This document shows, in pieces, positions 43,414 through 54,386 of a stretch of 64,000 nt of DNA (position 1 is its first letter; each line of letters begins with the position of its first letter). Position numbers and translations under genes: made by a program. Location of the stretch: contig CP071493.1 in NCBI GenBank assembly GCA_017354895.1, positions 310,001 to 374,000 on the forward strand, in the 5' to 3' direction. The notes under the pieces are model-generated. The model saw only the letters and a list, made by a program, of their open reading frames with translations. It was not told where the DNA came from and made no database searches. The DNA comes from Podospora comata. Taxonomy: Eukaryota > Ascomycota > Sordariomycetes > Sordariales > Podosporaceae.

Positions 43414-44178
43414 ATGATACCCCAAACGATCCTTACCATCGCCGCCCTCGCCGGCACCACCCTCGCCCAAACCGTCACTCCACCTCCCCACCCAACCGCC
43501 ACCTCTTCCCCGGCCCAAGCCTCCGAAGATTCGCTCTACTCCCTCTGCACCTCCCAACTGAACGCCTACCAGCGCCTGCGCCCTTCGCCCGCCCGGCAGG
43601 TAGAAGCCTTCTTCGACAATGCCCCCGAGCTCCAGGATCCTCGAAATAGGTACTGGGATCACGACCGCATCGACTCCCAATGCAAACGCATCTGGGACGC
43701 GCGGAACACCATGGGCGCCACCGCTGCTCCGTCGCTCGCCTCTCAGTTCTCCGCTTTTACCTCGAGCTGGAACAGCTGGGTAGCTAACATCAAGGAGGAA
43801 GCGTTGGAGTGGGCAACGAAGTGTAATGAGTTTGGGGACAGTCCTTCAGGGTTTGATGGGGAGCCTAACAAGAGATGGGGCGCGAACTTTTATGCGTTAA
43901 TTGTTACCGACGAGGCGGGGTGCAAGACGGCGATGAGTGACTGGTTGGGTGTTGCTGCTCGGACAAGGGCGACGGATCCTACGGCGAGTGAGACGAGTCT
44001 GGCGACGACAACGGGTGAAGAGGCGGAGGAGACGACGACTGGGGGGGATACACCTGCAAGCATCGATCAGGTGAGCACAACAACTTCATCAGCGGGGGTG
44101 GTACAGATAACGGGGTGGGGAGGGGTTATGATGGGGGCTGTTGCTGTTGGTGGAGCAGTTGCGGGAGGGTTGCTCTAA
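43414..44178 (+). CDS. GPI-anchor-type secreted four-cysteine protein 2
   Basis: 254 aa from an ATG. It has a signal peptide (about 1-18), a Thr/Pro-rich start and four cysteines at comparable spacing (SLCTSQ, SQCKRI, TKCNEF, AGCKTA). A long Thr/Glu-rich linker and a C-terminal hydrophobic Gly/Ala/Val tail suit GPI-anchor addition. The final EAGCKTAM helix resembles EECRTA and EECKTA of the two neighbours. The sequence is strongly diverged, so the duplication is old or fast-evolving. Confidence 0.75.
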   Translation: MIPQTILTIAALAGTTLAQTVTPPPHPTATSSPAQASEDSLYSLCTSQLNAYQRLRPSPARQVEAFFDNAPELQDPRNRYWDHDRIDSQCKRIWDARNTMGATAAPSLASQFSAFTSSWNSWVANIKEEALEWATKCNEFGDSPSGFDGEPNKRWGANFYALIVTDEAGCKTAMSDWLGVAARTRATDPTASETSLATTTGEEAEETTTGGDTPASIDQVSTTTSSAGVVQITGWGGVMMGAVAVGGAVAGGLL

Positions 44179-44543
44179 GCTGTGTAGCTCTGGGTATGAG
44201 TTCAAAGAACTCTGCATACTATACAAAACGGATAATGTCTAAATATTTGGGTGTGGTGTTGCCAGACGGGAATGCAATGGCCCGCTGGCGCAGCCAACAC
44301 CACCCTAGTAATCAGGGGTATCACAGGGAAATTGCGCCATGGAGCCCTTCCTGTTTTGGTGACCCACACAATGGGAGTCGCCCATCGTCGTCACCTTGGT
44401 CCTTCCTCTTGATGTGAATGGGACTTGAGACTGCCTGCGATTGGATCGAGTCAACCTTGCATCCAACAACACACGCACCGCGCGTGTAATTGCTAAACAC
44501 CTTCAGTGGCAACTTCTTGCAATTCAGACATCCAACCGAGAAA

Positions 44544-45266
44544 ATGGGACTCTTCACACTCCTCCTCCTGTCCTTTTCTCTCAGCGTGCTTGCCACTCAT
44601 GATGCGGTGCTCCTCCCACGGCAGCACTTTCTGATCCCAGTGCAGACCTCAGACACGGTAACAATCCCCACCGAGACCAATATCGAAGCCTTAGCGTGCG
44701 CCTCGACCTTTTCCTCCCTCTCCGCCAGTTTCCCCACTGAGCCGCCCCGCGTCGAGGCGTTTTACATGTCGGCCCTACTTGACGAAGGATTCCTATCTGT
44801 CCACCCACGCATTACCGAGTTGATCTCCTCGGCTGAAATGTACATGCGAGTGATAAGCTCGACAACGATCACGGACCCCAACAAGTTCTCCAAGCCCTGC
44901 TCCGTTGTGATGGAACTCCAGACAGTGATCCGCAATGCGGTACCAACGGGTGTCACCAGCGACGAGCTGGTTGCTTATGATAAGGAGTTGACGTCTTGGA
45001 TTAAGGAACACAACAGCGTGGTCACCGAGTTTGCTGGGCAATGCGGTGGCGTCGATGAAAGTCAAGCAGCACATGCCCTTGCGTTTGCGATTACGGGAAT
45101 GGAAGAGTGCAAGACTGCCTTTGCGGTGGCGTATGGGGTGATTAATCCGACTACGATGACGGACTGGACATCCACGGCCGGTGGAGCGAGGGCCTGGGAG
45201 ACGGGGCTGGTGAAGGAGGTTGCTGCTGTTGTTGGGGGTGTTGCCGTAATGGGATGGTTCATGTAA
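44544..45266 (+). CDS. GPI-anchor-type secreted four-cysteine protein 3
   Basis: 240 aa from ATG 44544; an earlier open frame starts at a non-ATG codon. Signal peptide about 1-18, then four cysteines in the same order (LACAST, KPCSVV, GQCGGV, EECKTA) and a C-terminal hydrophobic segment ending in GGVAVMGWFM. The Thr/Ser linker of the other two copies is nearly absent. The inverted-repeat element at 45342 begins 75 nt after its stop codon. Confidence 0.7.
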   Translation: MGLFTLLLLSFSLSVLATHDAVLLPRQHFLIPVQTSDTVTIPTETNIEALACASTFSSLSASFPTEPPRVEAFYMSALLDEGFLSVHPRITELISSAEMYMRVISSTTITDPNKFSKPCSVVMELQTVIRNAVPTGVTSDELVAYDKELTSWIKEHNSVVTEFAGQCGGVDESQAAHALAFAITGMEECKTAFAVAYGVINPTTMTDWTSTAGGARAWETGLVKEVAAVVGGVAVMGWFM

Positions 45267-45341
45267 ATGCACAGCGAGATCAACCTTGAGATAAGCAGCT
45301 TCGAAGTTAGTGAGGAACATTAATATTCCATCATGACCCAG

Positions 45342-45667
45342 CACGTCGTGGACAAAATAACTGGTACTGCACCTGAAGTCGGTGAAATGTGTAATCATTA
45401 TCAACCTACGCATCTTTAAAAAAAGATCGGGCGTATTAACTATCTTTTGAAGCCTACTAATTATATCTTGAGGCCTCCTGACCATCTTTCAAGGCCTCTT
45501 AACGATCCTTTAAGGCCCATTAACGATCTTTTAAGTCCCATCCACTGTCAGTTAAGGCCTTTTGTCTATTTTTTTAAAGGCCTATTACATATCTTTCAAG
45601 GCTTATTAGTGATTTTTCGAAGCCCGCTTCAGTGCTTTGCAGTGCCAACTATTTTGTCCACAACGTG
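45342..45667. mobile_element. Short inverted-repeat DNA element (MITE-like), copy 2
   Basis: A 326-bp element bounded by a perfect 5-bp direct repeat CCCAG (45337-45341 and 45668-45672). The ends are inverted repeats starting CACGT; the first 30 nt match at 26 positions and all four differences are transitions. The interior (about 45430-45625) is made of about nine degenerate ~21-bp units of the form TTAACGATCTTTTAAGGCC. These are the same units, in reverse orientation, as in the element at 31472-31690. No coding capacity. It lies between the third GPI-type gene and a decayed kinase-like gene. Confidence 0.75.
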
Positions 45668-45686
45668 CCCAGCCATGTGACAAGGC

Positions 45687-46769
45687 TCATGAAGCAGTTG
45701 AACAGCCCTTTGACATTTGTTCAATGAGCATGCGAGTTTCTGCTCTCAATTGGGCATGCAACTCGGCGGGTCCCAAATCTGGCTGCCTATACTTCTCGGA
45801 GCCTGCCCAGGTTCGGATCAACCACTGAGCCATCAACTCCTTTTCCGTCAACCAGGCCTTGGGTAACCAGTCGCACCAGGTGCCTCTGTCCGTGAAATCC
45901 TTGCTGTTTCGTCAAGGGAACAGCCAGTTCCTCCAGATTGGGGAGCGTGGTTTGCCCGAGTCACCGGGTTCATGATGGGGATGGGACACAATGTTGGCAA
46001 AGGGAAATAGGGCAACCCGTGTGAGGTCCATGATGGCGATCTTGCCGTCTCTGCGGATGATAATGTGACTTGGGTCGCGGCGTTCGAAGGAAAGCATGCA
46101 CTGCCACTACAGATAGATTACCGCATCTTTCACTTGCTGTAGCACGGATGTGCGCACTTCTTCGTCTGGCAGTGTTCCCCAGGTGATCATATCCCGCACC
46201 AGTTCCCCTGTCTACCAACTCCAACAAAATCACACGCACCCAGCGTGCACCATGTGGCGTTTCAAGCGAGAACGTCCAAGATCCATGGTAATCCGGGGCA
46301 ACACGAGAATATCCCTCCCTCATGCGTGCGCCCACGAAAAGGGGCAGGAACGAGCCCCCAGCGCATAGCCCAGACCCGCGCGTGGCACGCAGTCCATCTC
46401 TACGTTTGTACAGTCGAATGCCTTCAACAAAGGATAGTCAACGTTATCGTAAATTTTGGCCATGAAGCGTTGCGAGGGGTCGTCGTCAAAATAGCATGGC
46501 ACGACGGTAGGGCCTCCGCCCACTCTCTGATGGACATCGCTGTCAATAATGATGGTTCATTCTTCTCGATCGCCTTCGGGAATATCCTCCCAAGCCGTGG
46601 TTTCGGCTGGTGCGTTGTTGAGCGCAAATCTGATTTTGTCCCTCTGTGCAAAAAATGGTTCTGGGCGTTGGGAAAAGTAAGAGCGGCCGAATGGTTCTGG
46701 AGGATTGTGAATTCGGATGTGAAGTTTGGTGCCCCGCGAGCATCGTTCGCTAGAAGGTTGCGACGACAT
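45687..46769 (-). pseudogene. Decayed protein-kinase/APH-like gene
   Basis: From the ATG at 46769 a kinase-like protein can be followed. Its parts are a RVGGGPTVVPCYF strand and an RFMAKIYD segment (N-lobe-like), a DPSHIIIRRDGKIAIMDL segment in the place of the catalytic loop and metal-binding Asp, and a C-terminal AQWLIRTWAGSEKY helix ending at the stop near 45687. At least three in-frame stops interrupt it. Each is explainable as one transition from a Trp, Gln or Arg codon, plus at least one frame change. The loop lacks the usual HxD. This looks like point-mutation decay of a former fungal phosphotransferase-like gene, possibly RIP. Confidence 0.5.
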
Positions 46770-47490
46770 GTTGATAACGTTTGACGTCGACGACTGTTGT
46801 GTGATTGTTTTGGGGAAGAAATTAGAATCAGCAAGATTTTTTAAGGGTGGGTTGGATATTGGTGGCAGGTCTGGAGGTTGTTGAGAAAAAGATTAAATAG
46901 GATGGTGGGCAGTGATTTGTCGGGGGTTTGTGACATGACTGCAGTGAAGACTACCAGTAAGGTCATGGCAAGGCTACAGTCTTATGTTTCCATCTGTACT
47001 TAGGTGCTTATGCTAACCTTCGAATTCCATAGCATCATTCATAACTATACAAAGTTCCGCCCACGTATTCATATTTAGAGCAGGAAGGACTTTCACTAAG
47101 AACATGAGCCGCTGAAGGACCTTCCATAGCTCCGGTAACCCCCCACTCACCGCCGTCCCATCCGGCATCCCCCCCTGAAAAATGCTTGTGTTCCAGCCAA
47201 GAACAACCGCCGAAAACACTCCCCAATACCAAGCAAAAGCCAAGCAAATCTATAATGTCCCTTCCCGTGGGTCCCAACCACTTCCAGTCGAGAACGAAGA
47301 CGTTGTCTGCCGGGTTCCGTTGGACAGACAACAGGCTTTTGCCACTCCGAAAACATCCACCGATGGCTAGGCCGCTGGATCGAGATCCAGGTTCCACTCC
47401 CAGAACCTCAACCGACGCAGTAGCGGTGAGACGACAGCATGCATTCCAGCATGCTACGTCGGTCACTCCAGAACTGTTTGCTCAAGCATG
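46770..47490. other. Gene-poor stretch
   Basis: No supported gene. A minus-strand open frame around 47035-47466 lacks an identifiable domain and its composition does not look coding. Confidence 0.4.
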
Positions 47491-48277
47491 TCAAGTAGAA
47501 GACATCCGTCGTGACCATGAGCGTCCCAACCGCGTAAACAGAGGCACTTTCGTGGGGCTCGCCTTGGTCATTTTGAGGTCTTCAATACTCGTCAACGAAA
47601 AGCTCCGTTTTTTGTCCTCCTCTCCTGCCTGCACCTCTCTCACTGTTGGCGACTGCCGTTTCCTCATGGACGGCCACTGCTTGGCGGCTGTTCGAGCTGA
47701 GAGCACGGGGAGCTGCCGCGTGTCTGCCTTGCGCTGGGATGAAGTTTGTTCTTCGCTCTGTGTGCTCTCCTTGGTCTGGGCCTTGTCCAAGGAGTCCACC
47801 TCGCTGAGGGGACGAACCTGGGTGCTATCGGATTCCCGCCGACTGACGGGGCTGGTGGCAGTGGAGTCGTCAACTGGGAGCATAAAGGAGAACGGGAATT
47901 CCACCGCGTTTCCGACTGGATAGAGCGGTTAGTTGTGTCAGGAGCGGTGTAGAGTAAATAGGGGTAACATAGGACATACCGTAGGTGGACCAGAGGCGGG
48001 TGTCAACAGTGTACTTGAAGAATTCACTGCTGACGGGGTTAAGGTTGTTCTGGTGAAGCCATCCAACCACCCATTGCTCCGATAGCTTGACGACATCTGA
48101 CTTCTTTCCCGGCATCAGCAGCGAAGTGTCTTTACTTGCTGCATAGTTAAGGATGAACTGGCGTCGAGAGTGTTCGGCGGCAGTCAGGGCTTTCATGATG
48201 TTGCGCCGCTCCAAGTCCGCTGGGGCCGACTGACGTCTCCGCTCTCTGACAGCAATGTTCGCCGCGTCTGATGTCAT
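47491..48277 (-). CDS. Unknown basic two-exon protein
   Basis: Exons 48277-47980 and 47915-47491 joined by a 64-nt intron (GTATGT donor, CAACTAAC branch, ATCCAG acceptor) give 240 aa. The first half is helical with a conserved-looking WVVGWLHQNNLNP stretch. The second half is polar, rich in Ser, Thr, Lys and Arg. No signal peptide, membrane helix or recognised domain. The splice gives clean frame continuity, so a real gene is likely. Confidence 0.55.
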
Positions 48278-51200
48278 GATGTCTGTTACTTGAAGTGTAA
48301 ATGGTGCCGGATGCTGGGATGAAAGGTAGTGTTATGGAGGTTTTTTGTGGAGGAACTTGGGTTGTCGTGGGTACATTGAGGGTCAAGTCATGTATCTATG
48401 GTCTGTCGGTCTGATCCAACGTCTGATGCTTGTCGAGCAGTTCTTATGGCTGTTAGGGGAAGGGGAGATCGGGATGGGATGGTAGAATTTGGATGGTTCG
48501 AAGAAACACAAGGTTGACTTTGGTCTGTTATCAGTTTGGCGTGGACCAAGTGGGGGCTGGCTTCTTTAAGTGGTTGTGGATCGGTGCCCTTTTGGTGCCA
48601 TCGGAGGAACGAAGTTTGGGCTGAGTCTGGACGGGCTGGTATCACCCGTGGCCGGGACGATCCCAGAGGCCCAACCGCACGGTACGGGGTGTAGTGGTGT
48701 CTTACAGGTTGTCAGCCCTCCGCAGGCCCCCTTCGCTTTTCCGCTGCAATGTCGTACCGAGTTGTCTTTAGACCAAGAAGTCGGGTTCTGGCTAAGAAAA
48801 ACCGCCAAGGAACCGCCAAGGGCGTGGTGTTACTTGGCATACGGCAGTCAGAGGGAGCGAGTGATGCCGGGGGTTTGGATGCGAAGATGTTTGCGGGGAA
48901 AGAAGCTGGGGAAGCTTCCGTCCATTTTCTGGACTCTGGCAGCCTGCGCTACCAGCCGACGGGGCGCCAGCCAGCCCACAGTGGACTGTTTCTCAACCGA
49001 CAATCAGTCCGATTGTTCTGTCTGTGTAGTGAAGGGCAATGGTGCCATCAGCATTCTTCTTTTATGCGAAAGGGCATTTACAAAGGTGGTCGGCGAGCAA
49101 CTCGGACTGGTCAGGTATGGCCCTGACACTTGGGCCCAGCAAACTGCCATGCCATGTTTCGTGTCCCTCCGGCTCGGTGGTTTGCATTCCAACAGCATCT
49201 TGGCGTTGTCGATCCTTTTCCTCCTGAAAGGAGAGCTGACTTGTAAGATGGCCATGTGCTAGTTGTTGCCAGTTTTAGTGCCCTTTCAAGGCACGTCACT
49301 GCTGTCATTGACACTGTCCGGAAACGGCCGCCTTTCCCAGTCGACATCATCTTCAACCAGTCGGAAGCCAGAATGTGCTTTGCCAAGACATGGCCCTGTC
49401 ATATGTTCGATGTTGTTTGGAACGACAACTGTTCTAGGCCCAGACCTTATCTTGGATACATCACCCTACATGAGGATGTTGAGCCTCAACGGAATTGAGT
49501 GGTTGACATGCCGGCGGTGTAAGTGCTCAGTACAGACCATGGCACTCAACACCCTCAATTTCGGAACGGATACCCAGCCCCCTGATGGCGGCAGTAACAT
49601 GCAGCCGATGTTTCCCGTCATCGCCAATCATTTGGAAAATGTCGGAATCTCTCGATGTGATGGGTCAAAAATACCGTGTTCGGAGCACAAGAGATGAGTT
49701 TATGCTGATCGTAGGACAACATTTGATGGTCATGGCAAGCTCATATAGGCTGGCATTAATTGCTTCAATCAGATAGTCCAGCCGGCAACAATAGTATGGT
49801 TTTTTTGGTGATACCTAGTTGGCTCTGAGCTCATGAACCCAGTCAAATAGGTACCAAGCACATGACCGATTGAGACACATCCCTTGCATCGGCCGGCAAG
49901 CCTTAACCAATTGGTATCCCGGGTGTCAGATTTGTCATTTGGGTAACCTTTGTCATCCCGACAGAGTTAGTTGGATTGTTTATTTGCCGCATGTGAAGCT
50001 CGGGTCTCCAGTTATGAGAATGATGTTAGTGTCACAACATAAGGTGAAGCATACAACTTATACACAAATCTTTGTGTGGGCTTGGGTATTGTTTACGCAT
50101 GATATTCATCTGGTGTGGCACATTGCTTCACACACACATTAAAAGTGGGTAAAAAATATCGATCATGTTTCTCTTGGAACATCTTACCTAATTAAAATAG
50201 CACCTAGGCTAGGTGAGGCAAAAGGCTGGGTGAATGACGTTGACGGCTGTTTATGTTTATTGCAGCTGCTATCAAACAGAGTACCATACGTGATTGTGTA
50301 GTTCAAGTGTGAGTCCGCTGTCCAGCTCTTCTCACAAGGCTGTGTGAGAGGACTTTGGCCTCTTTCCAGATTAACACACTCCAGTTGCTCGCTTTTCTTG
50401 AAATCTGCATCTTCCATTCATAGTCTCAAATTTTGTCTTGTTTCTCCTTCATATCTGAGATAATCAAGGTACCAAGAGCGGAAAAGACCTGACTAAGCCA
50501 AACCATCCACAGGGAGCAACTCAAGGCGTGTGAGTCTGGAGGTGGGTATACTCAGCAAGAATTCTGCCTACTGTAAGGTTTGACTCATGGAGCCACCCAA
50601 GTATGTCATCCGAAGTCTGCCATCCCAAGTCAAGCAATCAGCTCCTAGTCAACCAGCGGACTTCTCTGCACAGATATAATTTCCCATTTTCCCGCCACTT
50701 CCAGCCTCCATCAGATATCCTCGTGTATTTATTCTTCGTTCAGAGAATCAGAGGTCCTTTTCTCACTCTTTTCGAACCACCTTACTTCTCTCCAATTATA
50801 TCACTTCTCTCCAATTATATCACTTCTCTCCAACAGCCAACATGGGAATGAAACAACTTTCCGATCGCGAGTCCAGGGCTGCCCCTGCTAGTGTGAAGAC
50901 CTGGCAGGTAGGCAGAGATGGGAAGCTAGCTACCGTAGAATGATCATTGATCTAGCCCTTAGAATTGCTCTTTGAATTGTGAACACTGGTGGTACACGAG
51001 CGCTCAAAGCTCCCTGTGTTGGAGACCTGTTTGGCGTGGTCATAATGTTCTGACAAAATTACCTTGTGCCTAGTTCTTGAAAGTTGCATTCCTTTGCTTC
51101 CATCATGTAGTCATGCCAGCTGCTTCCGGACTTCCAGGCATCTTTCCTTTTCAAGTCTACATATTGAGAGTAATGCAGATTACCATTGTTATTTGCCCTG

Positions 51201-51846
51201 AGTAGTGTGTATAACGGGATATTTGGCTCTAAAGATACCGAATTACCTAGGTAAGATGGTCTCTGTGTATGAACAATGTGTTCTAACAGGTCCGCCAGTT
51301 GGTGGTATCTTGACATTCACCTTACCTCTGCCGGACCTAAGTTCTGCAAGAAAGAAAGGTCCCCTCTTTTATCCAAGACAACCTGGAAGGCAACATTCCA
51401 TTGATGTCTTCCATAAAGAGATTGAAATGGGATACAAATGGAACCTAAGATGACAAATGTATTGTGAGATGTGATGTTTACAGTAGTGAGAATATGTTGG
51501 TAACCTGGAAGTGCAGCTGCACTTTATCTTGCTATCTAGAGATGATGCTTTCTTACCTAGGTATACAAAAGTCTTCTTTTACCTGGATTATATTGGAGAA
51601 TGAAAGCCATTGCGAGGAATATTGATAATCGCCGCGAGATGGCAGTTGCTCCATTGCTACCGAGCCATCTGTTCCAAAGTCATAAATTTAACTTGCGGAG
51701 AGTGAAACGTTTTGCCATTTAAATGCCGGCAGAAAAGCATCCTTGGTAGCGCTGCCTACAGCACAATCGACCTACATAACAACTAAAAGGCCGTTTTAGA
51801 AATTTGGCAAAAGCTCCAACGACCGAAGCAGGAACCAACCATCGAT
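48278..51846. other. Large gene-poor region
   Basis: About 3.6 kb without a supported gene. A 230-codon open frame near 48570-49262 starts at GTG and shows no domain. At 50842-50907 an ATG opens 22 codons that end at a CAG|GTAGGC donor-like site after a CT-rich leader; this could be the first exon of a gene whose remainder I cannot find. Palindromes TTACCTAGGTAA (51243-51254) and TACCTAGGTA (51554-51563) are present. A/T content rises towards 50-51.8 kb. Confidence 0.4.
50784..50833. repeat. 19-bp tandem repeat, about 2.6 copies
   Basis: Unit ACTTCTCTCCAATTATATC repeats at 50784-50802 and 50803-50821, then a partial copy follows. It is pyrimidine-rich and sits just before the ATG at 50842, where fungal promoters often carry CT tracts. 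Confidence 0.85.
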
Positions 51847-53152
51847 ATGTCTACATCAAAACCTTCGCCAATCTTTTCGCCTTCTGGGTCCTCCTTGGAG
51901 TCCTCTTCGTCTGATGATAGGCAACCATCCGAGAAAAACCCCCTCGCTATCGTACGCCACAATCTACTCCAGATTCATCCCAATATTAGTTCCATCCGCG
52001 TCCCCGGGCCATCGGTAACGCCGGGGCGAACCCAGCCAATCACGCGAACACCATTGCCTTCTGCGCGCCCTCCACCATCGTTGCGTCCCCAGCAGCCCTC
52101 TGCTCGTGCCCCAACGCGCTCCAAGTCCACCTCTGAGCAATCATCTCTGCCAACTTCGCCAGTCCAGCCGACCCCTGGCAAGCCCCCTGCTCTGCCAAAG
52201 TTGGGCTACTTTCCCTCTCCACGCAGCACCCTACCTGCCTCTCAACCAAACACAACCCAGAAGCAACAGCAGCAACAACATCACCCGGCCCCCGAACCCG
52301 AGGAACCTCTCATTGCACCCCCATTCCCCTGCCTACCCGGCACCTTAGCCCCACCCTCCGTAATTGCCATCTTCAACAACACCCCCTCCGGACCCTCCCT
52401 CACAAACCCCATCTTCCCCATCCCCCCCTCCTCCCTCACACCAGCAGTCTTCACCTCATCCCTCAGCCCCTCCCAAACCCTCCTCTTCAACAACCCCGAC
52501 GGCCCCCCCGGCCCCCCCCGTTTTCTCCCGCCAGACAGCCTCACGCCGCAAACCGACCCGAGCACCTTCCGTGCCTGTGACTGCGTCCTCACCCTACTAT
52601 GGTTATACAGCCCCCAACTAGCACTCGACTTTTTCGGCCCCGACAGCCCCAAACACGATGCCAATTTAGAGGTATTCGACGGCCGGGTGCAAGAGCACTG
52701 GGTGAAAAAGGAGACACCGGGAGGGGGGTTGCGCCAGGTGCCGCAGTTTGGTGTTTGCAGGGTTGGTGATGAAGTTACGGTTTGTTTATCCCCCTCCCCC
52801 TCCCCCCAACAAAACATTATACGGTTGTTGACTCTACAGGAAATAGATCGGCTTCCGGACTCAGTCTAGCAAGAGAATGTGTCGCTACAGGGCCAAAATC
52901 TCGCGTGATACGGGGTTATGGACTAGCATTGACGCCAAGGACGAGGTTGTTTGTGCTGAGCGGGAGGAGAAGGAAAAAGTAGAAAGATTTGGGGCTATTG
53001 TTGGAAGGGAGTTGCTCTTGACTAGGTTTTGGTACCGGCAGCCGTATTATGAGGTTAGGATTGAGGTTGATGGGATGATGATTGCTTATACATGGAGTGC
53101 ACGCTCAAGCATATCACTTCACGGCGACGAACAAACACTGGTGAACGAATAA
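51847..53152 (+). CDS. Unknown proline-rich protein
   Basis: The first exon, 51847-52779, codes 311 residues. Residues 1-230 are Pro/Ser/Gln-rich and disordered, followed by a more ordered ~80-residue part (ACDCVLTLLWLYSPQLALDFF). An intron starts at the GTTTGT donor (52780). With the acceptor ending at 52864 the second exon, 52865-53152, reads a basic, folded-looking sequence with RFWYRQPYYEVRIEVDG, giving 406 aa in total. With the nearer CTACAG acceptor (52839) the protein would end after nine residues. I prefer the longer model because the downstream frame looks coding. No domain is recognised; possibly a nuclear or scaffold protein. Confidence 0.45.
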
Positions 53153-53288
53153 AAATTCGACTTCGTATCATATCATGTACATAAAAATGGCATCGAGCCG
53201 GCCCTTTCTCCCCCCCTTTCGGCACCGCCCGGGTGGTGGTTATCTGCTTTCACCCTTCTTACTCCTCCTCCTTCTCCCCATCATTTAC

Positions 53289-54386
53289 TTAGAGACGGTA
53301 GAATCTCTGCCCGTTTCTCATCGACCTCTTTCCAATGCGGCCTCTGCCATTGTCAGAGTCGCTGTCAGAGTCCTCGCCATCAGTGTCAGAGTCGATGCCG
53401 TCAGTGTCGGAGTCGGTGTCGTTTCCGTTGTTCTTTCCCTTTCCCTTTCCCTTTCCCTTGCCCTTACCCTTGCCCTCGGGTGCCTGACGCGCAAGAACAA
53501 CAGCGGCATTGCCCTTGCCCTTGCCCTTGCCAACTTGATGCTGTTGGGCACCGGCACCAACGAGTCTGAGAAGGTCATTGATAGCACCATTAGCATTGCC
53601 CTTGCCCTTGCCCTGAGCCTGACCAACAAGTAAGCCCAAAAGCTGGTTGAGCTGGCCTCTGTTGACGTTTTGGCCCTGGCCCTGGAGCTGGCCAGTGACA
53701 AGCTGGAGGAGCTGGTTGAGCTGAGCGTTATCGTTGCCGTTGTCGTTGCCTCTAAGGACCTGGCCGAGGAGCAGCTCCAGGATGTCATCGACGTCATCGA
53801 TATCAAGCTCGTCGTCGGAGTCATCGACCCGCACGACACGGTTGACTCTGCCGCCGCCAATCAAGTTGAGAAGTGCGCCAAGATTCAGGTTGTTGCTGCC
53901 GGCGCCGAGGTTGAGCCCATTCCCTCCGATTCCGATGAGCCTCAAGAGATCGTTGATGTTGGCATTGCCTCCTCCAATAAGCTGGAGCAGATCCTGAAGA
54001 CGGATGTTGCTGTTATTCTTGCCCTTGCCTCTGTTGTTGTTATTGTTGTTGTTCTTCTTTCCCCTCGCAGGCTCGGTGCCGTTGACGATAACAACAGGCG
54101 TGGCTGTAGCGGTTGCCTCGGTGATGGTGGAGATGATGTCCTCGATCTCCTCGGTTGCGGTAGGAGTCTCAGTTACCACCACCTCTGTCTCCTCAACAGC
54201 TGTGGTCTCGACGACGGTCTCGGCGGCGGTCGTCTCGGCCACCGCGGTCTCGGTGACCACCACAGCCTCGGATGTGACAGTAACAATAACAGCACCATCC
54301 TGAGGAGCAGGGACAGCCTGAACTGCTTGACTGAACAAAAGAGTGGATGCCAGAACGGCATGTCTCCAGGACAATGTGATGGCCAT
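53289..54386 (-). CDS. Secreted low-complexity repeat protein
   Basis: 365 aa from ATG 54386. A signal peptide (about 1-25) is followed by a Val/Thr/Glu-rich stalk. Next come imperfect repeats built on DLLxLIGGGxxN and LNLGALLNLIGGG, an acidic DDSDDELDIDDVDD patch and further QLNQLLxL repeats. Long GKGKGK runs and a serine-aspartate repeat tail follow, ending in KRSMRNGQRF. The leucine repeats could form amphipathic or beta-solenoid-like structure; the Lys and Asp blocks are oppositely charged. A Lys-Arg pair near the end could be a Kex2 site. It is probably a cell-wall or extracellular protein of unknown role. The gene can expand or contract because its DNA is itself repetitive. Confidence 0.65.
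   Translation of the reverse strand: MAITLSWRHAVLASTLLFSQAVQAVPAPQDGAVIVTVTSEAVVVTETAVAETTAAETVVETTAVEETEVVVTETPTATEEIEDIISTITEATATATPVVIVNGTEPARGKKNNNNNNNRGKGKNNSNIRLQDLLQLIGGGNANINDLLRLIGIGGNGLNLGAGSNNLNLGALLNLIGGGRVNRVVRVDDSDDELDIDDVDDILELLLGQVLRGNDNGNDNAQLNQLLQLVTGQLQGQGQNVNRGQLNQLLGLLVGQAQGKGKGNANGAINDLLRLVGAGAQQHQVGKGKGKGNAAVVLARQAPEGKGKGKGKGKGKGKNNGNDTDSDTDGIDSDTDGEDSDSDSDNGRGRIGKRSMRNGQRFYRL

Noticed and set aside
48570-49262. 230-codon open frame on the plus strand
   Set aside because: It starts at GTG, has no domain and cysteine-rich but non-family composition; probably chance.
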